Source of the DNA: Flavobacterium johnsoniae
GTDB lineage: Bacteria > Bacteroidota > Bacteroidia > Flavobacteriales > Flavobacteriaceae
Direction: 5' to 3'
NCBI RefSeq assembly: GCF_001879205.1
Contig: NZ_MLFK01000006.1
Span: forward strand, 186,001 to 250,000
DNA: 64,000 bases
This document shows positions 1 to 8,106 of this stretch, piece after piece. How positions within the stretch are numbered: position 1 is the first letter of the stretch; every line of letters begins with the position of its first letter. Below the pieces are notes generated by a model that saw only the letters and a program-made list of their open reading frames with translations, ran no database searches and was not told where the DNA came from. A program made the translations under genes and the position numbers.

Positions 1-162
1 CACTTTTTTTATTAAGAAAATATTAGCAGAAATTATTCAAGAGAAGAAAAAATGATTTTGTTAGTAAACGATAAAGTGCTTGTTAGTCAGTTAATTGATT
101 TTGATTTTTTAAAAAGTACCAGGAGATTTGTTCTTAATTATCTTTTCTTTGAAAAATGCTTC

Positions 163-993
163 TTAAGGATAACGAGTTATTGTAGTTTTTGTTTTTATAA
201 ATATGATTGTGTCTGTATTTACAAGACCATCCGAACTTAGGCTTTTGTTAGAATATTCCCTAAGAATGATTTTGATAGTGTCATTTAGTTTTTTTAAATA
301 TAATTGTTTGTATTTTATTTGACTGCTTGATCCTCCAAATTCATTTGTAGAATCAAGAGCTTTAAAAGCAAAAGGAATATTTTCTTTATGATGAGAATTG
401 AAATAAATGGTAAAGTCTAAATCTTTTTCAATTGCTTCTTTGTCACTGTAGTAATTAATAATAGAAATTGCTGAATCTATTTTTAATGTTGAACTGTCTA
501 ATAATATTTTAGAGTAGTTAACAGGTTGATAATTGTAAGTTTTAGAATGTGTTAAAAATTTATCGTAGGCATTGTCAGGAAAATAATTAATCAATATATA
601 AACTAATGAAAGAGAATAAAAGGATAGAATTAATACTTTATATATTTTAAAAAAGGTGTTTTTCGTGTTTTTATAAAAATATTCTAAAAAGAAAAAAGCT
701 TGAATTCGCAATAAGATGATAAAAAATAATAAGTAAGTGATTTTTTCAATCAAATCATTTTTCCTGCTAAAATTTAGAATATAGATATTTAAAAGAAAAC
801 TTATTATATAAATAAAAACAAGCGTAGCATATAAAGTTAAATTTGATTTTAGAACTTTTGAGAAGCTAATGACATTCCATTTTCTTGCAATAGTAATTAC
901 CGCAATTGAGAAAGTCATTACTGCAATAAAAAGAAAAATAATAATAATAAAAAGGCTTATCTTGGTATCTATGTGTGGTTGTCCGTACTGCAA
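163..993 (-). CDS. Hypothetical integral membrane protein
   Basis: A 276-residue protein not recognised as a named family. The N-terminal half holds four or five hydrophobic segments (about residues 12-35, 52-75, 85-103 and 118-137), rich in Ile/Phe/Leu. The C-terminal ~130 residues are hydrophilic and Ser/Asn/Lys-rich, with a final Thr-rich strand-like stretch. This suggests a membrane anchor with a soluble tail on one face. It ends about 20 bp before the methyltransferase gene on the same strand, whose stop is at 1012, so the two may be cotranscribed. A coding gene is supported by length and consistent amino-acid composition; function is unknown. Confidence 0.7.
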   Translation of the reverse strand: MQYGQPHIDTKISLFIIIIFLFIAVMTFSIAVITIARKWNVISFSKVLKSNLTLYATLVFIYIISFLLNIYILNFSRKNDLIEKITYLLFFIILLRIQAFFFLEYFYKNTKNTFFKIYKVLILSFYSLSLVYILINYFPDNAYDKFLTHSKTYNYQPVNYSKILLDSSTLKIDSAISIINYYSDKEAIEKDLDFTIYFNSHHKENIPFAFKALDSTNEFGGSSSQIKYKQLYLKKLNDTIKIILREYSNKSLSSDGLVNTDTIIFIKTKTTITRYP

Positions 994-1011
994 TTTGAAA
1001 TGTTATAAAAA

Positions 1012-1884
1012 TTATTGTTTTGTCGCAAAAACAGTTCTGTAAAATTCATATCCTTTTTCAGATCTATTAGGAAGGAATTTTTGACGGTATTCATCGGCAC
1101 CTAAGTCTTCTAAAAGCTGTAAGTTAAACAGATTTAAATACTGAGGTAACTCTTCAGGCTTAAAGCCAAAGGTCCAATGTTCTTCTAACCTCTCAAGGTC
1201 TTCTAAAAGCTTTTTACCACCCAAAAATGATTCAGGATTGTCAAGTATATCTTTATGTACGTAAGTAAATATGACAGAGCTGTTTTGGGCAAATTTAGAA
1301 ATGAAAGCAAAGGTACTTTTTACAGCCTCTTCGGTTAGATAATTGGTTACGCCTTCCCATATTACAACAGTTGGTTTAGAAAAATCTAAATGGTGTTCTA
1401 TTGCCAATTGATCCAGACTTTGTTTATTAAAATCAATTTGAAGAAAAGTGACATTTTTGGGAATTTGACCAATACGTTTCTTGTAGATTTCGGCTTTATA
1501 ATTTGACGTATTCGGATGATCGATTTCTATTACCGGAATTGTTTTTAGAAAATCAAGACGCACCGCTCTGGTGTCAAAACCGGCTCCCAAAATTATAACT
1601 TGTTGTGCTCCGTTAGAAATCGCTTTTTGAAGCAATTCATCGATGTATTTTGTTCTGGCAATTCCCGAAGATAAGGCGCCCGGAATTTTTTTGTTGATAG
1701 TATTGCTTATGTATTTTGAAACAATCGAATATTTTGATAAACGCGCGGCCCATCTTAATTTAGAATCCAGAAAATGAACCGCGTATGGATCCAAGAATAA
1801 TCTGTCGTTTATATTACGCTGTGTTTCTAAAGCTCTAAAAAAAGCCATGTATTGAGCCGTTCTGCTGGTTCTTTCTGCTTTCAT
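1012..1884 (-). CDS. Class I SAM-dependent methyltransferase (LCM / TIGR00027 type)
   Basis: Predicted S-adenosylmethionine-dependent methyltransferase of the leucine carboxyl methyltransferase superfamily; the substrate cannot be read from sequence. The glycine-rich SAM loop VIILGAGFDTRA lies near residues 96-107, followed by the acidic VIEIDHP strand near 117-123 and a WEGVTNYL motif near 173-180, all typical of this family. A longer reading from 1926 would overlap the upstream gene, whose stop codon is at 1893. The ATG at 1884 (MKAERTSRT) gives a 290-residue protein of normal family length and an 8-bp gap, so it is preferred. Probably in an operon with the Mpo1-like gene. Confidence 0.82.
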   Translation of the reverse strand: MKAERTSRTAQYMAFFRALETQRNINDRLFLDPYAVHFLDSKLRWAARLSKYSIVSKYISNTINKKIPGALSSGIARTKYIDELLQKAISNGAQQVIILGAGFDTRAVRLDFLKTIPVIEIDHPNTSNYKAEIYKKRIGQIPKNVTFLQIDFNKQSLDQLAIEHHLDFSKPTVVIWEGVTNYLTEEAVKSTFAFISKFAQNSSVIFTYVHKDILDNPESFLGGKKLLEDLERLEEHWTFGFKPEELPQYLNLFNLQLLEDLGADEYRQKFLPNRSEKGYEFYRTVFATKQ

Positions 1885-1892
1885 GGCAACGC

Positions 1893-2357
1893 TTATTTTC
1901 TGGAAAATAAGTTGTCGACAACCCAAGCCGGACCAATTAGCAGAAACTGAAGATCTTTTAAGAAAGAAGGTTTTTTTCCTTCGATATTATGGCCATAAAA
2001 CTGCCCGATCCAGGCAATTACAAAAACACCAATCGAGAATATCCACAACGGAAAAATCTGGCTGATATAATAATTTACAATAAGACAAATTGCTGAAAAA
2101 AGAGCAATTTTAACTGCCATTGAAATCGATAGCCGGATATAGAAAATAAGGACAAAAAGCAAAACGATAAAAGCCCAGTTTTCGATAATAGGTGCATTTA
2201 ATTTTAAAGTATTGGCAATAACACCACTGGGAATACTCATTAATAAGCCTACGATAGAAAAGTAAATCGCCGGAACACAAATATAATGTATCGCTTTGTT
2301 TTTTGGATTTTGATGACTTACGGCATATTCTGCAAACCATTGATCTAATGTTCTCAT
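1893..2357 (-). CDS. Mpo1-like / DUF962 membrane protein
   Basis: A 154-residue protein of the DUF962 (Mpo1-like) family, whose yeast member is an iron-dependent dioxygenase in 2-hydroxy fatty acid alpha-oxidation. The N-terminal WFAEYAVSHQNPKNKAIHY region contains the paired histidines His15 and His24, and the C-terminal QFYGHNIEGKKP motif supplies another conserved His; these are the family's presumed metal ligands. Between them lie three or four hydrophobic segments. Family assignment is strong. Whether this bacterial copy performs the yeast reaction is inference. It lies 8 bp upstream of the methyltransferase gene. Confidence 0.82.
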   Translation of the reverse strand: MRTLDQWFAEYAVSHQNPKNKAIHYICVPAIYFSIVGLLMSIPSGVIANTLKLNAPIIENWAFIVLLFVLIFYIRLSISMAVKIALFSAICLIVNYYISQIFPLWIFSIGVFVIAWIGQFYGHNIEGKKPSFLKDLQFLLIGPAWVVDNLFSRK

Positions 2358-2403
2358 TGTTTTGGTTTTAAGGTTAGTTGTCGTAAATCTAATAAAATTT
2401 CCT

Positions 2404-2952
2404 TTAGCTTTTACCGTGCTGTATTTTCATTATTTCATTGACAATAGCGACGGCTTTTTCAAAGTTTATTCCGTTTTCCTGATCAATTGTTAAAGGATGA
2501 TTTTCTTCGATCATTTTTATTTCGGGAATCAATCCTAACTCTTGTTCGATGGCAACGGTTTTAAGAGAAATTGTTTTGCCATAAGTGGGAACATCGGTCT
2601 GCATCCATCCAAAATAGGGTTCCTGATTTACTCGTTCGGGATCTTCCCACAAATCCATTCTCAGGCAAAAATTATCCTCGCTTATAGTTGTCCAGACATT
2701 AAAAACCAGATCTTCGTGATAATCAATTATTGGAATGGTCAATCTGCCCCGATGAAAAAAATGTTCTTCATCGACATAACACCAGCTGCCGCCATATTCA
2801 ATTCGCTGTTCTCTTTCTTCGGCAGGAATCGCAAAATAATAAGCCGGATATTCATTGCCAAAACACAAAGGCATTTCGTCGAAAGTTTCATCGCAGCAGG
2901 AACATTTATAGCTTGATTTTTTCTCTCCTTCGGAATTATCAGATACTTTCAT
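2404..2952 (-). CDS. DUF2199 domain-containing protein
   Basis: A 182-residue cytoplasmic protein matching DUF2199. It has an N-terminal CSCC...F motif after residue 17 that may bind zinc, then the segment with YFAIPAEERE and a Cys/Tyr/Asp-rich GGSWCYVDEEHFFHRG region characteristic of this family. The FNVWTTISEDNF strand and a FGWMQTDVPTYG motif follow. The biochemical role of DUF2199 is unknown. No membrane segment or signal peptide is visible. It sits 36 bp before the DUF3754 gene on the same strand, and could share transcription with the genes around it. Confidence 0.78.
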   Translation of the reverse strand: MKVSDNSEGEKKSSYKCSCCDETFDEMPLCFGNEYPAYYFAIPAEEREQRIEYGGSWCYVDEEHFFHRGRLTIPIIDYHEDLVFNVWTTISEDNFCLRMDLWEDPERVNQEPYFGWMQTDVPTYGKTISLKTVAIEQELGLIPEIKMIEENHPLTIDQENGINFEKAVAIVNEIMKIQHGKS

Positions 2953-2987
2953 TTTTTTAAAGTTAAGTTCAATCGTATGCTCTAGAT

Positions 2988-4217
2988 TTATTTCTGATTG
3001 TAATCGAAAACATTATCCCACAATTCATCCATTTTAATTAGTGATTCTCCTAGCGAGATAACACTCCATTTGCCGTTGTTTTCTATTCCGAGGCCAATGC
3101 TTTTTAGTTTTAGCAAAGCATCGTTTACATCAAAATCTAAGTCGGTTTTTAATTTTGAAGCAAACCAGGATTCAATTTGGAAGTCCAATTCTTCGGCGGT
3201 AATCGGGTTTTGGCTTCGGTTTAAAAAAGCATACGCCAGAATCGTTTCTTTTAGGGCCTCTTCTTCAGATGAATTTAAAAGCGAATAAAATGCACCACTG
3301 TTGTTTCCGAGATTTTTGAAATACAAACTGTCTGCAAGCATTTTTGAATATCTAATTTTCTTGTTTACAAAATTGTTGTACTGACGGAAACAGTAAGCAG
3401 ATAAGATTCCCAGTGCAATTAAGCCCTGATTTAAAGATGTTTTACTATTTAGTAAATCTATCGTTTCGCCGGTTTGATAGGCTTCGTACATATTTAATAA
3501 GGCCGGAATTACTTTGGCACTCAATAACGAAATACCTCCAAAAATTCCCGGAACCCAAAGTAACATTTTATCTTTTATAGACATTTTTGGAACCGCATTA
3601 GGGAAAATCGTTTCCAAATCGTTTTTAGGAACACGCTTAAATATTTTTAAAGCGATAGAGCCCGGATCGATTGGCATTTTTCCTAATTTGACTTTCTTTT
3701 TAGTCAAATAATCGGCGTCGCTGTAATTAAGGTAAATCAAAACGCGATCGTAATATTCAATCTCTACCTCTTTTTTCCAGAAATAATATTTTTTGACCTT
3801 TTCTTTTGCTTTGTGGTGTCCTCGAACATACAATTCATAATCCTTAAAAGCATTAAAATCAATAGCCAGATTTAAACCTATTAAATCTGATTCTTCAAAA
3901 GCTTCTCTTAAAGTTTCCTGATCTATTCTGTAATAATTTCCTCGGTCTAAAACGGTAAGAAGAGTTTCTTTAAAAACCGAAAAGTCACTTTTACCAATGT
4001 AGCCTTCACGTTCTTTTTCGCTTAAATCCGGATCGTATAAAGCGTAGTTTTGCTTTAGGTTTCGATTAAGATTGAAAGATTCGTAATGATAATAATGTTC
4101 GATAATCTCGAATAATTTTTTAAATTCATCAGCCTTTTGTTTGTCTTCGGCGAAAGCTGCAATTTGTTGTTCGAGTAAGAATTCCTTGTTGAAGGGAATA
4201 TAATGTTCTCGTTTCAT
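2988..4217 (-). CDS. DUF3754 (TMEM143-like) membrane protein
   Basis: Predicted membrane protein of the DUF3754/TMEM143 family, function unknown. The motifs YDRVLIYLNY, ALKIFKRVPKNDLETIFPN and MSIKDKMLLWVPGIFGG are family hallmarks, in the usual order. Two hydrophobic segments follow (about residues 225-245 and 262-280 from the chosen start). A longer ATG reading starts at 4280, but its extra 21 codons run into the heptamer repeat at 4274-4297 and have no family resemblance, so the start at 4217 (MKREHYIPF, 409 residues) is preferred. The soluble C-terminal part is rich in Leu/Lys/Glu. Confidence in the family is good; function is not known. Confidence 0.78.
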   Translation of the reverse strand: MKREHYIPFNKEFLLEQQIAAFAEDKQKADEFKKLFEIIEHYYHYESFNLNRNLKQNYALYDPDLSEKEREGYIGKSDFSVFKETLLTVLDRGNYYRIDQETLREAFEESDLIGLNLAIDFNAFKDYELYVRGHHKAKEKVKKYYFWKKEVEIEYYDRVLIYLNYSDADYLTKKKVKLGKMPIDPGSIALKIFKRVPKNDLETIFPNAVPKMSIKDKMLLWVPGIFGGISLLSAKVIPALLNMYEAYQTGETIDLLNSKTSLNQGLIALGILSAYCFRQYNNFVNKKIRYSKMLADSLYFKNLGNNSGAFYSLLNSSEEEALKETILAYAFLNRSQNPITAEELDFQIESWFASKLKTDLDFDVNDALLKLKSIGLGIENNGKWSVISLGESLIKMDELWDNVFDYNQK

Positions 4218-4273
4218 ATCGATTTCGGGCTTTAATTTGTTTTTTGGCGTGGAGGATGCAAAGATATGGTTTT

Positions 4274-4297
4274 GTTTCAAGTTTCAGGTTTCAGGTT
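4274..4297. repeat. GTTTCAA/GTTTCAGG heptamer repeat (short copy)
   Basis: Three and a half tandem units of about 7 bp built on GTTTCA(A/G)G. The same unit forms arrays at 24245-24292 and 54195-54272. This copy has only one arm, without the opposing complementary arm seen at the other two sites. Confidence 0.75.
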
Positions 4298-4414
4298 GGG
4301 GTAATAAAAAAAGATGCTAAATCTGATGAATCTGTGTGAAATAATAATAATTTTATAGATAATAGATTAATAATCAATTTTATAAAATAGAGCCTTTGCA
4401 GCCACATCATTTTT

Positions 4415-5368
4415 ATGGAAAAAATTCTGGCCTATATCGACTTACTCGGATTCACGAAGATGATTGAAAAAGAGCATCAGAAAGCGGAAGAATTGCTTTT
4501 GCAGTTTTATGATATTGCGTTTGGGATTATCAACGATGATAACCGGCTGAAAGGGAATATATCTTCTGACTGCCTGCTGGTTTATTCCGATAATTATTCG
4601 GTTCTTATCAACTGTCTTGCTGAGATTTACAGGGTTTGTTTTCTTTATAATGATACTATTAGTGATGCTGATTTTTATTTGCTGCCACGCGGTGCTGTGA
4701 GCGTTGGAAAAATGACGATTGGCGAAAGAGATACTTCTGTAACTATTACAAAAGATTTTATGATTGGTAAAGCGCTTGTGCATTCGTCAAAACTGGAGCC
4801 TCAGATAAAAGGAAGCCGGCTTTTGATAGCGGTTAATGCCCAAGATGAAAAACAAATGACGGCATTACTTCAAAACAAAGAAATTAACAGCGTGCTGTAT
4901 CAAAACTGTACATTTAAATTCTGGCCGGGTTATCAGTATGTAGATGCGTTATGGTTTCTCGATCTTGATAAAACCCCCGAAGAACAAAAGAAAGAAGTTT
5001 TGAAACTCCTGAATATAGCGATACAGCTCACTAAAATGAATAGTAAAAACAGTAAAATAGCCGAACATTATATTAATACTTTGAGAATAGGCCTGCTTAG
5101 TTATTCTAAATTTGTTGAGAGTGGAAACGATATGGTTTTACAAGCTGTTATTAAAGAATTTAAAAACGGAAAATATTGGTTTTTGTGGCTTACGGTAATC
5201 GAAATTGCAATTAACTGCAAAAACGAAAATAAAAATGGAGATTGGTCCTATATACAAGATTTTTATAAAAAAGTAAGCTTGGAAAAAAGCTGGATTTATG
5301 TAATTGAAGAAATTAATAAACCCGAAAAGTTATATCTTAAAAAGGCGTTGAAGACCTTTTTAGCCTAA
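4415..5368 (+). CDS. Nucleotidyl-cyclase-fold-like protein (orphan)
   Basis: A 317-residue soluble protein whose first ~140 residues resemble a class III nucleotidyl cyclase domain. AYIDLLGFT (Asp9) matches the metal-binding DI.GFT strand. SSDCLLVYSD (Asp52) fits the position of the second metal Asp. RGAVSVGKM (92-100) fits the HTG-type strand, and IGKALVHSSKLE (117-128) the VN.AARL helix. The C-terminal ~170 residues are helical and unassigned. It stands alone, followed by a strong terminator and then phage-type regulators. It could be an active cyclase, a degenerate nucleotide sensor, or a fold look-alike; no effector partner is visible beside it. Confidence 0.55.
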   Translation: MEKILAYIDLLGFTKMIEKEHQKAEELLLQFYDIAFGIINDDNRLKGNISSDCLLVYSDNYSVLINCLAEIYRVCFLYNDTISDADFYLLPRGAVSVGKMTIGERDTSVTITKDFMIGKALVHSSKLEPQIKGSRLLIAVNAQDEKQMTALLQNKEINSVLYQNCTFKFWPGYQYVDALWFLDLDKTPEEQKKEVLKLLNIAIQLTKMNSKNSKIAEHYINTLRIGLLSYSKFVESGNDMVLQAVIKEFKNGKYWFLWLTVIEIAINCKNENKNGDWSYIQDFYKKVSLEKSWIYVIEEINKPEKLYLKKALKTFLA

Positions 5369-5375
5369 AAAAACA

Positions 5376-5402
5376 AAAGCCGTAAGATGATTTTACGGCT
5401 TT
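5376..5402 (+). terminator. Rho-independent terminator after the cyclase-like gene
   Basis: Perfect 10-bp stem AAAGCCGTAA / TTACGGCTTT (5376-5385 with 5393-5402) and a 7-base loop, starting 7 bp after the stop codon. A related stem occurs at 58933-58960. Confidence 0.85.
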
Positions 5403-5579
5403 GCCTTCTCAGGGAAATACATTAGACAGGCTAGGATCAGATGCTTATCTAATTATTTGCATACTGCACAAATAGATTTATTAGGGTCCCTCTCATAATT
5501 GTTTATTATAGGAAGTTAGGATTCTTCTATATAAAATTTTATGAATTCTTATGGCGAAAAGAGCGGGACCCATTTTATA

Positions 5580-5807
5580 TTATTGTTTTCTTATCTCCTC
5601 TCTTAATCTCTTGGCTTGACTTTCTCTTACAATTCTATATTCATTATCAAGCCTCTTGTATTCGGCTTTAATAATATCGCAAATTATGCCTACACGGTCA
5701 CCTCGAATGGATTTGCGAATATAGTCGTAAGAATAACCGTGCTTTTCTTTAATAATCTTTAAGACATCTTGGTTGTAACTTGGCTGAGATTTTATATTTT
5801 TGTCCAT
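5580..5807 (-). CDS. Small phage-type regulator, divergent from S24 repressor
   Basis: A 75-residue basic protein from the ATG at 5807 (MDKNIKSQP). An upstream in-frame ATG at 5867 would add 20 hydrophobic codons lying over the shared control region, so it is rejected. The sequence contains a helical block (KIIKEKHGYSYDYIRKSIRGDRVG) compatible with a winged-helix or Cro-like DNA-binding unit and a very basic tail. It is divergent from the S24 repressor with an 89-bp shared gap, the arrangement of a cro/cI-type switch. The call rests on context and charge; no named family is recognised. Confidence 0.55.
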   Translation of the reverse strand: MDKNIKSQPSYNQDVLKIIKEKHGYSYDYIRKSIRGDRVGIICDIIKAEYKRLDNEYRIVRESQAKRLREEIRKQ

Positions 5808-5813
5808 TGCATT

Positions 5814-5837
5814 ATTTGTATTAAAAATAAGACAAAT
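5814..5837. promoter_or_regulatory. Candidate operator, inverted repeat in the divergent control region
   Basis: ATTTGT (5814-5819) and ACAAAT (5832-5837) form an inverted repeat around a 12-bp centre. It overlaps the candidate -7 element of the leftward gene, so a bound repressor could block that promoter. A second palindrome ACAATTGT lies at 5864-5871, nearer the S24 gene. Protein binding is inferred. Confidence 0.4.
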
Positions 5838-5864
5838 ATAAGTAGGATATTTCTTAATCGCAAA
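5833..5864 (-). promoter_or_regulatory. Candidate Bacteroidota promoter for the small regulator
   Basis: Read on the minus strand, TATATTTG (complement of 5833-5840) matches the -7 consensus TAnnTTTG, and TTTG (complement of 5861-5864) lies 20 bp upstream in the -33 position. The leader to the ATG at 5807 is about 20 nt. Confidence 0.5.
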
Positions 5865-5896
5865 CAATTGTAAGATATTTTGTAAAAAAGAAGATT

Positions 5897-6589
5897 ATGG
5901 CGGAAAATACAATAAACAGGATCAAACAGTATTTAGATTACAAAGGTATTCGGGTTAGGACTTTTGAAAGGGAAGTTGGAATGTCAAACGGTTCTTTTGC
6001 AAGCCAGCTCAAGAACAATAAAACAATTGGGGTGGATAAGTTAGAAAATATCTTAAAACAGTACCCGGATATTAATCTGGAATGGCTTTTAAAAGGGAAT
6101 GGAGATATGTTGTCTTACGAAAGTTTAAATGAAAGAAGCACGCTTTACAAAAAAACAGAAAAATCACAAAGTCATAATATTCCAATTTATGATGTACAAA
6201 GTACTGCCGGAATCGTAGATTTGTTTGGAGAAAATAACAATCAAAAGGCCGTTAGTTTTTTAAATGTTCCCAGAATTTCTGAGTTCGACGGTGCTTTGTA
6301 TGTTGTAGGCGACAGTATGTATCCTTTGCTTAGAAGCGGTGATATTGTAATATATAAGAAGATCAATAATCCCGAAGAAAATATTATTTGGGGCGAGATG
6401 TATTTGATTTATGTAAAAAACGATGATAATGAATACTTTTTGACCCGATATTTAAAACCGTCAGATCGTGAATCGTATGTGCAGTTTGTGTCTCAAAACC
6501 CGGATCATCAAACGGTAGAATTTCCCGTAAGCAGTATAAAAGTCCTTGCCTTAATTAAGGCTTCGGTTAGGGTTAATTCTCAGTTTTAA
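5897..6589 (+). CDS. S24/LexA-like repressor with N-terminal helix-turn-helix
   Basis: A 230-residue CI/LexA-type transcription repressor. Residues 1-70 form an XRE-like helix-turn-helix domain ending in NLEWLLKGNGDML. Residues 95-225 form the S24 peptidase domain. The nucleophile is Ser140 in VGDSMYPLLRSGD, and an Ala104-Gly105 pair in STAGIV lies 35 residues before it, the spacing seen between LexA's cleavage site and serine. The general-base lysine is not at its usual place: the aligned segment reads FLTRYLK, with Thr183 there and Lys187 nearby. It likely represses itself and the divergent small gene. No other prophage genes are visible, so it may be a domesticated remnant. Confidence 0.85.
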   Translation: MAENTINRIKQYLDYKGIRVRTFEREVGMSNGSFASQLKNNKTIGVDKLENILKQYPDINLEWLLKGNGDMLSYESLNERSTLYKKTEKSQSHNIPIYDVQSTAGIVDLFGENNNQKAVSFLNVPRISEFDGALYVVGDSMYPLLRSGDIVIYKKINNPEENIIWGEMYLIYVKNDDNEYFLTRYLKPSDRESYVQFVSQNPDHQTVEFPVSSIKVLALIKASVRVNSQF

Positions 6590-6639
6590 TTATTGATATT
6601 GAGTAAACTAAATTTAGTAAAAGTGCAGCCCTAAAAAAT

Positions 6640-6686
6640 AAAAGTGGGATTTCTAATCGTTACCAGCGATTTGAAATCCCACTTTT
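6640..6686. terminator. Strong bidirectional terminator hairpin
   Basis: A 14-bp stem AAAAGTGGGATTTC / GAAATCCCACTTTT (6640-6653 with 6673-6686) around a 19-base loop, flanked by A and T tracts on both sides. It sits between the converging S24 gene and the gene at 6862-7329 and can serve both. Confidence 0.85.
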
Positions 6687-6861
6687 TGTTCCAAAAAAAA
6701 GTGACAAAATTTACAAGCTTTCTTGTGAAAAAAAACTATATTCTAAAATAAAAATTATTGCATACAAGTATACAGCGAAATAAAATTCAGACAGCGCGTA
6801 TTTATACCTGTTTTTTATTTTTTTAAGGTGCAGAGCTGTAAAGTTTTTTTAACTAGAATAA

Positions 6862-7329
6862 TTATTCAGGGTTGGATTTACTTAATCTAATTACTTTTTC
6901 AATGTATTGTAACAGGTTTTCCCGTTCGAGAGAAAAAGAGGCGTTTGAATCTTCGTTTTTTAAGTATAAATCGGTAATGCTTTGGGCATCCATGTTTTTG
7001 TTAAGATGATGATGAAGGGTATATTTTATTAAATCATCAAAAAAAAGTTCTTTTAAGCGTCCTTTTTTGAGCGTTTTGGTATCGCCATTTTTTATTTTTT
7101 CTATTTCAGATTCGGGCAGATCAATAGTCAGGAATGCAGTATCTACGGGAACTTTTGAAAGCATTTCTTTAGTCGTTTTTCCTGAGGCATCACAGTAAGC
7201 GCAGGGGGCGGGGACCCATTTTAATTCTTTTTTTAAGCGTTGTATGTCTTCCCAATCTACAAATCCTTTTCCTAGACATCGCGGACATTCTAAATCTGAT
7301 TTTTTAAATAATAATTTAAAAATGGACAT
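6862..7329 (-). CDS. Hypothetical protein with DnaJ-like zinc motif
   Basis: A 155-residue cytoplasmic protein. Residues 14-52 contain two CxxC-type pairs, ECPRCLGKGF and APCAYCDASGK, resembling one half of the DnaJ cysteine-rich zinc centre (CxxCxGxG). The rest is helical, charged and not assigned to a family. The protein may bind zinc and another protein through the helical tail. It stands alone between the terminator at 6640-6686 and the DoxX-like gene. Zinc binding is inferred from cysteine spacing; function is unknown. Confidence 0.65.
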   Translation of the reverse strand: MSIFKLLFKKSDLECPRCLGKGFVDWEDIQRLKKELKWVPAPCAYCDASGKTTKEMLSKVPVDTAFLTIDLPESEIEKIKNGDTKTLKKGRLKELFFDDLIKYTLHHHLNKNMDAQSITDLYLKNEDSNASFSLERENLLQYIEKVIRLSKSNPE

Positions 7330-7546
7330 TGTTTTAAAAATTTTGGTTAGCGTTTTATAGCAGTGCGAAGGTAATTATTTATGTAAGAAAATTATTTTAA
7401 TGGAAGTTATTTTTGATTGAGTAAGGTTTTTTTGCCTTTTGGTTAAAAATATAATTAGGTTTTCAGCCGCGGGTATGTTTAATAAACATGGATATTTCAC
7501 AACTTTTCGATGCTGACGATGCAAAGAACTATATTGCATTATGTTA

Positions 7547-7554
7547 TAAATTTG
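7547..7554 (+). promoter_or_regulatory. -7 promoter element (TAAATTTG) for the DoxX-like gene
   Basis: An exact TAnnTTTG match 38 bp before the ATG at 7593. It lies inside the extra N-terminal codons of the longer reading from 7488, which supports the later start. Confidence 0.45.
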
Positions 7555-7592
7555 ATTTGAGGTTTTTGAATCAAACTAACAAACACTTAAAG

Positions 7593-8009
7593 ATGAGAAA
7601 TATACCAACTACTAAAACACAGGATTTTTTTAGAATTCTATTAGGGCTATTTATGATCACAGCGGCTATTGGCCATTTTACTTTTCAAAGAGCCGATTTT
7701 CAGGCGCAGGTTCCCAATTGGATACCCATGGATAAAGATCTGGTTGTAATTCTTTCCGGAGTGGTTGAAATTGCTTTAGGTCTTAGTATGTTATTCCTAA
7801 CCCGATATAAAATAGTAGTCGGAATCGCGCTGGCAATTTTTTACGTGTTGGTTTTTCCAGGTAATATCGCCCAATACTTAAACGGAACTCCCGCCTTCGG
7901 ACTCGACACAGATCAAGCCCGTTTAATAAGATTGTTTTTTCAGCCTGTTTTGATTTTTCTGGCTTTGTGGTCGACTGGGGCAATTGGCTATTTTAGGAGG
8001 AAGGTTTAG
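7593..8009 (+). CDS. DoxX-like membrane protein
   Basis: A 138-residue protein with four hydrophobic segments, resembling the DoxX / DoxX-like family of small inner-membrane proteins. The first segment contains ILLGLFMITAAIGHF, a typical DoxX opening, and PNWIP and VEIALGL lie in the expected loop and second helix. The longest reading begins at 7488 but its 35 extra residues are polar, unlike the family, and contain a promoter-like element. The start at 7593 (MRNIPTTKTQ) is therefore chosen. Role: probably membrane-linked redox or quinone-related stress, as for other DoxX proteins, but not shown by sequence. Confidence 0.75.
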   Translation: MRNIPTTKTQDFFRILLGLFMITAAIGHFTFQRADFQAQVPNWIPMDKDLVVILSGVVEIALGLSMLFLTRYKIVVGIALAIFYVLVFPGNIAQYLNGTPAFGLDTDQARLIRLFFQPVLIFLALWSTGAIGYFRRKV

Positions 8010-8106
8010 CGTTTTGAACACTTATAATTACAATCTGTGTTATTATTGCTATGATATCCATATATATAAGTCAGAAAAAGTCAATCTTTACATAATTGTC
8101 TAATTA

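Noticed and set aside
52-240. 62-codon plus-strand ORF at the left edge
   Set aside because: It overlaps the 3' end of a longer minus-strand gene, is very rich in Phe/Tyr/Cys as expected for random AT-rich DNA, and has no recognisable domain.
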